This document shows positions 49,101 to 58,800 of a stretch of DNA of 64,000 nucleotides, piece after piece. The notes beneath the pieces were generated by a model. That model was not told where the DNA came from. It saw only the letters and a program-made list of their open reading frames with translations, and made no database searches. Numbering within the stretch: the first letter of the stretch is position 1; every line of letters starts with the position of its first letter. The position numbers were made by a program, and so were the translations under genes. Source of the DNA: Arenicola marina (taxonomy: Eukaryota > Annelida > Polychaeta > Arenicolidae); the NCBI GenBank assembly GCA_964019135.1, contig OZ025263.1, forward strand, positions 24,675,639 to 24,739,638, read 5' to 3'.

Positions 49101-51100
49101 AATACCACTGGTTGTACTTTCTGACGCCGTGGGAGTTGACACCGTTGAAGTAATACTACTCGTTGTACTTTCTGACGCTGTGGGAGTTGACACCGTTGAA
49201 GTAATACCACTGGTTGTACTTTCTGACGTCGTGGCGGTTTCAGTAGTTTCAGTCGTAGTTGGTGTTGTTGTTGCTGTTGTAGTTTCAGTAGTGGTCGCCG
49301 TTGTCGTAGCCGTTGTTGGTTCAGTCGTGGTCGGTGTTGTTGTAGCTGTTGTTGTTTCAGTCGTGGTTGACGTTGGTATCGCCGTTGTAGTTTCAGTCGT
49401 AGTTTGTGTTGTTGTCGCCGTTGTAGTTTCGGTCGTGGTTGGTGTTGTCGTCGCCGTTGTAGTTTCAGTCGTGGTCGGTGTTGTTGTCGCTGTTGTTGTT
49501 TCAGTCGTGGTCGGTATTGTTGTCGCCGTTGTTGTTATAGTCGTGGTTGGTGTTGTTGTGGCTGTTGTCGTTTCAGTCGTGGTTGGTGTTGTTGTCGCCG
49601 TTGTTGTTTCAGTTGTGGTTGGTGTTGTTGTGGCGGTTGTACTTGTAGTCGTGGTTGGTGTTGTTGTGGCTGTTGTTGTTTCAGTCGTGGTTGGTGTTGT
49701 AGTGGCCGTTGTAGTTGCAGTCGTAGTTGGTGTTGTTGTGGCTGTGGTCGTTTCAGTCGTGGTTGGTGTTGTTGTCGCCGTTGTAGTTTCAGTCGTGGTT
49801 GGTGTTGTCGTCGCCGTTGTTGTTTCAGTCGTGGTTGGTGTTGTAGTGGCTGTTGTTGTTTCAGTGGTGGTCGGTGGTGTTGTCGCCGTTGTAGCTCCAG
49901 TCGTGGTCGCCGTTGTCGTAGCTGTTGATGTTTCAGTCGTGGTCTGTGTTGTTGTCGCCGTTGTCGTTTCAGTCGTGGTCGGTGATGTTGTAGCTGTTGT
50001 CTTTTCAGTCGTGGTTGGTGTTGTTGTGGCTGTTGTTGTTTCAGTCGTGGTTGGTGTTGTTGTCGCCGTTGTTGTTTCAGTCGTGGTTGGTGTTGTTGTC
50101 GCCGTAGTAGTTGCAGTGGTGGTTGGTGTTGTCGTAGCTGTTGTTGTTTCAGTAGTGGCTGGTGTTGTTGTGGCTGTTGTTGTTTCGGTCGTAGTTGGTG
50201 TTGTTGTGTCTGTTGTTGTTTCAGTCGAGGTCGCCGTTGTCGTTGCCGTTGTTGTCTCAGTCGTGGTTGGTGTTGTTGTCGCCGTAGTAGTTGCAGTCGT
50301 GGTTGGTGTTGTTGTCGCCGTTGTTGTTTCCGTCGTAGTTTGTGTTGTCGCCGTTGTAGTTTCGGTCGTGGTTGGTGTTGTCGTAGACGTTGTAGTTTCA
50401 GTCGTGGTCGGTGTTGTTGTCGCCGTTGTGGTTTCAGTCGTGGTTGGTGTTGTAGTGGCTGTTGTTGTTTCAGTCGTGGTCGGTGAAGTATTGGCACTAG
50501 TTGACTGTGTTGTTGTCGCCGTCGTAGTTGTGTCTGAAGCAGTCACGGTTGTTTCTGGGGCGGTAGTGAAAGCCGAAGTCGAAGACACGCTGCCAGCCGT
50601 TGTACTTTCTGACGCTGTGCGGGTAGACACCGTTGAAGTAATACTACTGGTTGTACTTTCTGACGCTGTGGGAGTTGACACCGTTGAAGTAATACCACTG
50701 GTTGTACTTTCTGACGTCGTGGCGGTTGACACCGTTGAAGTAGTGGCACTAGTTGACTGTGTTGTTGTCGCCGTCGTAGTTGTGTCTGAAGCAGTCACGG
50801 TTGTTTCTGGGGCGGTAGTGAAAGCCGAAGTCGAAGACACGCTACCAGCCGTTGTACTTTCTGACGCTGTGGGGGTAGACACCGTTGAAGTAATACCACT
50901 GGTTGTACTTTCTGACGCCGTGGGGGTTGACACCGTTGAAGTAGTGGCACTGGTTGTACTTTCTGACGCTGTGGGGGTAGACACCGTTGAAGTAGTGGCA
51001 CTAGTTGTACTTTCTGACGCCGTGGGAGTTGACACCGCTGTAGTAGTGGCACTTGTTGTACTTTCTGCTGCAGTTGATGTGGATTGCGTTGTGATTTGTG
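40124..51100 (-). CDS. Giant mucin exon (3,659 codons, 10,977 bp)
   Basis: Acceptor ending gattttccag above 51100 and donor gtgagt at 40118-40123 enclose one uninterrupted phase-1 frame. In protein order: a short lead QITTQSTSTAAESTT; then alternating blocks of a 17-residue unit (STVSTPTASESTTSGIT, 51 bp) and a 12-residue unit (TTTPTTTETTTA, 36 bp); a long 17-residue array; and an irregular end rich in TQTSVSSTQTKPS. Eleven times the array is broken by SAFTTAPETTVTASDTTTT or a close variant, the same core that A exons 24805, 28920 and 31952 encode. No cysteine occurs. Vertebrate gel-forming mucins also keep their PTS array in one large exon, and this one is in that size class. The antisense frame of 3,507 codons over the same bases is a by-product of Thr codons. 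Confidence 0.9.
46840..48780 (-). repeat. In-frame duplication inside the 11-kb exon, copy 1
   Basis: Sequence from about 46840 to 48780 recurs at an offset of 2,148 bp (716 codons) up to about 50930, including the whole irregular order of the 36-bp units. Because the offset divides by three, the frame is kept. A further local duplication of 204 bp (four 51-bp units) stands at the joint near 48780-49190. Edges are approximate. Confidence 0.85.
48988..50930 (-). repeat. In-frame duplication inside the 11-kb exon, copy 2
   Basis: Partner of the segment at 46840-48780. I found no base difference in the parts compared (for example 47256-47780 against 49404-49928), so the event is recent or the copies are homogenised. 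Confidence 0.85.
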
Positions 51101-51592
51101 CTGGAAAATCATCATATTGGCTTGACATCTTGAGAAAAGCCATGTTATGCGCACTGTTTAGCAACATCTTTCTAAAAACCTGCTAACTACAATGTTAAGC
51201 TCTACATTACAAATCCAAACTATTCGCCTTTAGGCATATATGAGCGGGCTTGAACTGTGAAATGGTAATCGGTATCTTCTTTCACTCGCTAAATACAACT
51301 TAGGGGTAATCATCAACTAAGAGATTATCATATTTTCTTCAAATGAGGGTAACTGCGTCGCATATAACATTATTTTGAGTTTGACATTTTTCATCCTTCA
51401 TATTATGATGTAATCGCCAAAAAATATATAATGATGTGAGCTTTTATTACATAAACTTTAGACATCCCGCTTATATAGTGATGCCAACGATGCCCCCCCC
51501 CCCTCTCCCCCCCCCCCCCCCCCCACCGCGCGCCCGACAAACCTATAACAAAACCCCCTTAAAGCGTCTTAATCACATTATTTGATACGTAC
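51101..51592. other. Intron, 492 bp, with poly-C tract
   Basis: A C-rich tract at 51493-51524 on the plus strand (poly-G in the transcript), with a few T, lies near the donor side of the microexon 51593-51622. No coding sequence. Confidence 0.6.
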
Positions 51593-51622
51593 TGGTTGTT
51601 GGTGTAGCGGTAACTGTGGTTC
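51593..51622 (-). CDS. Mucin microexon (10 codons), A-core remnant
   Basis: Acceptor tttttgttgtttag above 51622 and donor gtacgt at 51587-51592 leave 30 bp in phase 1, coding TTVTATPTT. TTVTA is the centre of the A-exon core (ETTVTASD), and TPTT is the ending of A exons 28920 and 31952. It looks like an A exon cut down to its middle. It sits exactly where the alternation calls for a short exon, between the two giant exons. Confidence 0.7.
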
Positions 51623-52859
51623 CTAAACAACAAAAACATACACAAATGTTGATGAAATAGCAATATAACCAAGGCGATATCAGTTATACATTTCTATTTA
51701 AATTTCATATGTATGATGCAAACATTATATATATATTCAAGTCGTACGCCGTCATTTGCCACGGTTTGTCACGTCCAGTCACGTCTCGTCACGCTCTGTC
51801 CACGCGCCTCACCTCTTGTCAGTATTAACATAGCGTCAGTTTGTCTCTTTCAACCAGAATGATAACCTTGAAATCTCAACTCTATATCTATTCAGTAACC
51901 AAAATGTAAAATATGAAATAGGAATATATTTCAGTTAGAAACGCGATTTTGCATCAACAACTAGCGATGCAGTAGATAAATATCATCTTCAGGAAAAGTA
52001 TATGTTGTGTGGAATGAAACACACGAAACTAAAGCTTTAGTGAATGAACATGTGTAAAAGAGCCGGACTTAATTGCGTGTCATTTAACATTGTATTTTGT
52101 GCGAATAATAGTGTGATGGCGGAGCCAGCAGCGGTGTGTTGCACAATGGTATATTACAAATAGGAATACGATAGAAAAGTTAACATAATATGGGAATACG
52201 TGCAACAATACAACACGAAAGAAACAAGCAGAAACAGTTGGTCCGTCTTCCCTGTTAGAACACACACTAAATGAGTTATTGTAATACATGGTAGGCGTGA
52301 GTAATATGTGAGATATGCTGATGTGGCAATAGACTGTCATGGCGTTAGTCTTCTACTGACAGTTCATCCGTGTGAGGATAACCACCCCACCCAGGAGATC
52401 ACTCTCCACGCTCCACTCTCCATTCTCCGCACAAAGGGCGCCCGGTTACCGTTCACAAGGGATGCGAATGAAAAGCCAAAACCCCGATCTACCCTCCTCG
52501 ACAAATAGATACGTACCAGTCGTTGAGGACACTAAAGAGATTAGATGAAGAAGACAATAACACTTAGACACTTGTTTCCACAAAGTATGCATTGCATACT
52601 TAATACATTTAAAGCATTTAGGATACACCAAAGCCAAAAAAAACAGTGGTCGTAGGCATCAAGCGGAAGTGACTTCCGCAAGTGTTTTGCTCGTGTTTGT
52701 CACACAATGTTATCAAACACTTGCTAGGTATCATTAGTGAACTTTGTCATGCTATTGCACATTTCTATATCGCAAGAGTTTAACTGCATTTAACACGCTC
52801 TTGTTTGGAAGAAACCTCTTCAAAAACATAGGAGCCCAAGCACACACACACACACCCAC
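51623..52859. other. Intron, 1,237 bp
   Basis: Has a short repeat of gtcacgtcca-like decamers near 51768-51800, a candidate 15-bp microexon at 52517-52531, and a (CA)n run at 52841-52857 that directly follows the donor of the next exon (in the transcript: gtgggtgtgtgtgtgtgtgt). No other feature. Confidence 0.5.
52517..52531 (-). CDS. Candidate microexon (5 codons)
   Basis: Acceptor tctctttag above 52531 and donor gtacgt at 52511-52516 leave 15 bp in phase 1 (SSTT plus split codons). Phase, composition and the donor, which is the same as that of the confirmed-looking microexon 51593-51622, fit. At 15 bp a chance match cannot be ruled out. Confidence 0.3.
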
Positions 52860-55800
52860 CTCTGGTGGGGGCAGCCGTGGACGTCCCCGACGTACTTTCC
52901 GAGGGTGTGACAGTATTGGTTGTAGAAAATAGCGTCGTGGATGAATGTGTTGTGGTTGGTGTTGTTGTGGCGGTTGTACTTTCAGTCGTGGTTGGTGTTG
53001 TTGTGGCGGTTGTAGTTTCAGTCGTGGTCGGTGTTGTTGTCGCCGTTGTTGTTTCAGTCGTGGTTGGTGTTGTAGTGGCCGTTGTTGTTTCAGTCGTGGT
53101 TGGTGTTGTAGTGGCCGTTGTTGTTTCAGTCGTGGTCGGTGTTGTTGTCGCCGTTGTTGTTACAGTCGTGGTTGGTGTTGTTGTCGCCGTTGTTGTTTCA
53201 GTCGTGGTCGGTGTTGTAGTTACCGTTGTTGTTTCAGTCGGGGTTGGTGTTGTAGTGGCCGTTGTAGTTGCAGTCGTGGTTGGTGTTGTAGTGGCCGTTG
53301 TCGTTTCAGTCGTGGTTGGTGTTGTTGTCGCCGTTGTTGTTTTAGTCGTGGTTGGTGTTGTTGTGGCTGTTGTTGTTTCAGTCGTGGTTGGTGTTGTTGT
53401 CGCCGTTGTAGTTTCAGTCGTGGTTGGCGTTGTTGTCGCCGTTGTTGTTTCAGTCGTCGTTGGTGTTGTTGTCGCCGTTGTTGTTTCAGTCGTGGTTGGC
53501 GTTGTTGTCGCCGTTGTTGTTACAGTCGTGGTTGGTGTTGTTGTGGCTGTTGTAGTTTCAGTCGTCGTTGGTGTTGTTGTCGCCGTTGTAGTTTCAGTCG
53601 TGGTTGGTGTTGTTGTCGCCGTTGTTGTTTCAGTTGTGGTTGGTGTTGTTGTGGCGGTTGTACTTGCAGCCGTGGTTGGTGTTGTTGTGGCTGTTGTTGT
53701 TTCAGTCGTGGTTGGTGTTGTAGTGGCCGTTGTAGTTGCAGTCGTGGTTGGTGTTGTTGTGGCTGTTGTCGTTTCAGTCGTCGTTGGTGTTGTTGTGGCT
53801 GTTGTTGTTTTAGTCGTGGTTGGTGTTGTTGTCGCCGTTGTAGTTTTAGTCGTGGTTGGTGTTGTTGTGGCTGTTGTTGTTTCAGTCGTGGTTGGTGTTG
53901 TTGTCGCCGTTGTTGTTTCAGTCGTGGTTGGTGTTGTTGTGGCTGTTGTTGTTTCGGTCGTAGTTGGTGTTGTTGTGTCTGTTGTTGTTTCAGTCGAGGT
54001 CGCCGTTGTCGTAGCCGTTGTTGTCTCAGTCGTGGTTGGTGTTGTTGTCGCCGTAGTAGTTGCAGTCGTGGTTGGTGTTGTTGTCGCCGTTGTTGTTGCA
54101 GTCGTGGTTGGTGATGTTGTCGCCGTTGTTGTTGCAGTCGTGGTTGGTGTTGTTGTCGCCGTTGTTGTTACAGTCGTGGTTGGTGTTGTTGTGGCTGTTG
54201 TTGTTTCAGTCGTGGTTGGTGTTGTTGTTGCCGTTGTTGTGTCAGTCGTGGTTGGCGTTGTTGCCGTTGTTGTTTCAGTCGTGGTTGGCGTTGTGGCCGT
54301 TGTTGTTGCAGTCGTGGTTGGCGTTGTTGTCGCCGTTGTAGTTTCAGTCGGGGTTGGTGTAGTTGTTGCTGTTGTCCCTGTGGTGGATTGACTCGTTGAC
54401 CTAGTTGTCGTTTCCGTAGATGTTGGTCCAGTCACTGTCGTGAATGTTTCAGTGGTTAAACTGACGGTGGAATCGGTTATTGTCGTTTGAGTTGTTGACG
54501 TTTCTGGGTTGGTTGTGGTTTGCTTTGTTGTAAGGGTTGTAGTTTCGGTCGGCGTTGGAGTTGTTGTGATTTCTGTTGAGGTAGCACTTGTAGTTTTACT
54601 CGTTGTTGGAGTGGTTGTGGCTATTGTAGATTCTGTTGTGGCTGGTGTTGTTGTGGCTGTTGTTTCAGTCGTGGTTGGTGTTGTTGTCGCCGTTGTAGTT
54701 TCAGTTGTGGTTGGTGTTGTTGTGGCTGTTGTTGTTTCCGTCGTGGTTGGTGTTGTTGTCGCCGTTGTAGTTTCAGTCGTGGTTGGTGTCGTTGTGGCCG
54801 TTGTAGTTTCAGTCGTGGTTGGTGTTGTTGACGCCGTTGTAGTTTCAGTCGTGGTTGGTGTTGTTGTGGCTGTTGTTGTTTCAGTCTTGGTTGGAGATGT
54901 TGTGGCTGTTGTTGTTTCAGTCGAGGTCGCCGTTGTCGTAGCCGTTGTTGTCTCAGTCGTGGTTGGTGTTGTTGTCGCCGTAGTAGTTGCAGTCGTGGTT
55001 GGTGTTGTTGTCGCCGTTGTTGTTGCAGTCGTGGTTGGTGATGTTGTCGCGGTTGTTGTTGCAGTCGTGGTTGGTGTTGTTGTCGCCGTTGTTGTTACAG
55101 TCGTGGTTGGTGTTGTTGTCGCCGTTGAAGTTTCAGTCGTGGTTGGTGTTGTTGTCGCCGTAGTAGTTGCAGTCGTGGTTGGTGTTGTCGTAGCTGTTGT
55201 TGTTTCAGTCGTGGTTGGCGTTGTTGTGGCTGTTGTTGTTTCAGTCGTTGTTGGTGTTGTAGTGGCCGTTGTAGTTGCAGTCGTGGTTGGTGTTGTCGTA
55301 GCTGTTGTTGTTTCAGTCGTGGTTGGCGTTGTTGTGGCTGTTGTCGTTTCAGTCGTGGTTGGCGTTGTAGAGGCCGTTGTTGTTTCAGTCGTGGTTGGTG
55401 TTGTAGTTGCCGTTGTTGTTTCAGTCGTGGTCGGTGTTGTAGTTACCGTTGTTGTTTCAGTCGTGGTTGGTGTTGTTGTGGCTGTTGTTGTTTCAGTCGT
55501 AGTTGGTGTTGTTGTGTCTGTTGTTGTTTCAGTCGTGGTCGCCGTTGTCGTAGCCTTTGTTGTTTTAGTCGTGGTCGGTGTTGTAGTTACCGTTGTTGTT
55601 TCAGTCGTGGTTGGTGTTGTAGTGGCCGTTGTTGTTTCAGTCGTGGTTGGTGTTGTAGTGGCCGTTGTTGTTTCAGTCGTAGTCGGTGTTGTTGTCGCCG
55701 TTGTTGTTACAGTCGTGGTTGGTGTTGTTGTCGCCGTTGTTGTTTCAGTCGTGGTCGGTGTTGTAGTTACCGTTGTTGTTTCAGTCGTGGTTGGTGTTGT

Positions 55801-58800
55801 AGTGGCCGTTGTTGTTTCAGTCGTGGTTGGTGTTGTTGTCGCCGTTGTTGTTTCAGTCGTGGTTGGTGTTGTTGTGGCTGTTGTTGTTTCAGTCGTAGTT
55901 GGTGTTGTTGTGTCTGTTGTTGTTTCAGTCGTGGTTGGTGTTGTCGTAGCCGTTGTTGTTTCAGTCGTGGTCGGTGTTGTTGTCGCCGTTGTTGTTACAG
56001 TCGTGGTTGGTGTTGTTGTCGCCCTTGTTGTTTCAGTCGTGGTTGGTGTTGTTGTGGCTGTTGTTGTTTCAGTCGTAGTTGGTGTTGTTGTGTCTGTTGT
56101 TGTTTCAGTCGTGGTCGCCGTTGTCGTAGCCGTTGTTGTTTCAGTCGTGGTTGGTGTTGTAGTGGCCGTTGTTGTTTCAGTCGTGGTTGGTGTTGTAGTG
56201 GCCGTTGTTGTTTCAGTCGTGGTCGGTGTTGTTGTCCCCGTTGTTGTTACAGTCGTGGTTGGTGTTGTTGTCGCCGTTGTTGTTTCAGTCGTGGTTGGTG
56301 TTGTTGTGGCTGTTGTTGTTTCGGTCGTAGTTGGTGTTGTTGTGTCTGTTGTTGTTTCAGTCGTGGTTGGCGTTGTTGTGGCTGTTGTTGTTTCAGTCGT
56401 TGTTGGTGTTGTAGTGGCCGTTGTAGTTGCAGTCGTGGTTGGTGTTGTCGTAGCTGTTGTTGTTTCAGTCCTGGTTGGCGTTGTTGTGGCTGTTGTCGTT
56501 TCAGTCGTGGTTGGCGTTGTAGAGGCCGTTGTAGTTTCAGTCGTCGTTGGTGTTGTTGTCGCCGTTGTAGTTTCAGTCGTGGTTGGTGTTGTTGTCGCCG
56601 TTGTTGTTTCAGTTGTGGTTGGTGTTGTTGTGGCGGTTGTACTTGCAGCCGTGGTTGGTGTTGTTGTGGCTGTTGTTGTTTCAGTCGTGGTTGGTGTTGT
56701 AGTGGCCGTTGTAGTTGCAGTCGTGGTTGGTGTTGTTGTGGCTGTTGTCGTTTCAGTCGTCGTTGGTGTTGTTGTGGCTGTTGTTGTTTTAGTCGTGGTT
56801 GGTGTTGTTGTCGCCGTTGTAGTTTTAGTCGTGGTTGGTGTTGTTGTGGCTGTTGTTGTTTCAGTCGTGGTTGGTGTTGTTGTCGCCGTTGTTGTTTCGG
56901 TCGTAGTTGGTGTTGTTGTGTCTGTTGTTGTTTCAGTCGTGGTTGGTGTTGTTGTCGCCGTTGTAGTTTTAGTCGTGGTTGGTGTTGTTGTGGCTGTTGT
57001 TGTTTCAGTCGTGGTTGGTGTTGTCGTCGCCGTTGTTGTTTCGGTCGTAGTTGGTGTTGTTGTGTCTGTTGTTGTTTCAGTCGAGGTCGCCGTTGTCGTA
57101 GCCGTTGTTGTCTCAGTCGTGGTTGGTGTTGTTGTCGCCGTAGTAGTTGCAGTCGTGGTTGGTGTTGTTGTCGCCGTTGTTGTTGCAGTCGTGGTTGGTG
57201 ATGTTGTCGCCGTTGTTGTTGCAGTCGTGGTTGGTGTTGTTGTCGCCGTTGTTGTTACAGTCGTGGTTGGTGTTGTTGTGGCTGTTGTTGTTTCAGTCGT
57301 GGTTGGTGTTGTTGTTGCCGTTGTTGTGTCAGTCGTGGTTGGCGTTGTTGCCGTTGTTGTTTCAGTCGTGGTTGGCGTTGTGGCCGTTGTTGTTGCAGTC
57401 GTGGTTGGCGTTGTTGTCGCCGTTGTAGTTTCAGTCGGGGTTGGTGTAGTTGTTGCTGTTGTCCCTGTGGTGGATTGACTCGTTGACCTAGTTGTCGTTT
57501 CCGTAGATGTTGGTCCAGTCACTGTCGTGAATGTTTCAGTGGTTAAACTGACGGTGGAATCGGTTATTGTCGTTTGAGTTGTTGACGTTTCTGGGTTGGT
57601 TGTGGTTTGCTTTGTTGTAAGGGTTGTAGTTTCGGTCGGCGTTGGAGTTGTTGTGATTTCTGTTGAGGTAGCACTTGTAGTTTTACTCGTTGTTGGAGTG
57701 GTTGTGGCTATTGTAGATTCTGTTGTGGCTGGTGTTGTTGTGGCTGTTGTTTCAGTCGTGGTTGGTGTTGTTGTCGCCGTTGTAGTTTCAGTTGTGGTTG
57801 GTGTTGTTGTGGCTGTTGTTGTTTCCGTCGTGGTTGGTGTTGTTGTCGCCGTTGTAGTTTCAGTCGTGGTTGGTGTCGTTGTGGCCGTTGTAGTTTCAGT
57901 CGTGGTTGGTGTTGTTGACGCCGTTGTAGTTTCAGTCGTGGTTGGTGTTGTTGTGGCTGTTGTTGTTTCAGTCTTGGTTGGAGATGTTGTGGCTGTTGTT
58001 GTTTCAGTCGAGGTCGCCGTTGTCGTAGCCGTTGTTGTCTCAGTCGTGGTTGGTGTTGTTGTCGCCGTAGTAGTTGCAGTCGTGGTTGGTGTTGTTGTCG
58101 CCGTTGTTGTTGCAGTCGTGGTTGGTGATGTTGTCGCGGTTGTTGTTGCAGTCGTGGTTGGTGTTGTTGTCGCCGTTGTTGTTACAGTCGTGGTTGGTGT
58201 TGTTGTCGCCGTTGAAGTTTCAGTCGTGGTTGGTGTTGTTGTCGCCGTAGTAGTTGCAGTCGTGGTTGGTGTTGTCGTAGCTGTTGTTGTTTCAGTCGTG
58301 GTTGGCGTTGTTGTGGCTGTTGTTGTTTCAGTCGTTGTTGGTGTTGTAGTGGCCGTTGTAGTTGCAGTCGTGGTTGGTGTTGTCGTAGCTGTTGTTGTTT
58401 CAGTCGTGGTTGGCGTTGTTGTGGCTGTTGTCGTTTCAGTCGTGGTTGGCGTTGTAGAGGCCGTTGTTGTTTCAGTCGTGGTTGGTGTTGTAGTTGCCGT
58501 TGTTGTTTCAGTCGTGGTCGGTGTTGTAGTTACCGTTGTTGTTTCAGTCGTGGTTGGTGTTGTTGTGGCTGTTGTTGTTTCAGTCGTAGTTGGTGTTGTT
58601 GTGTCTGTTGTTGTTTCAGTCGTGGTCGCCGTTGTCGTAGCCTTTGTTGTTTTAGTCGTGGTCGGTGTTGTAGTTACCGTTGTTGTTTCAGTCGTGGTTG
58701 GTGTTGTAGTGGCCGTTGTTGTTTCAGTCGTGGTTGGTGTTGTAGTGGCCGTTGTTGTTTCAGTCGTAGTCGGTGTTGTTGTCGCCGTTGTTGTTACAGT

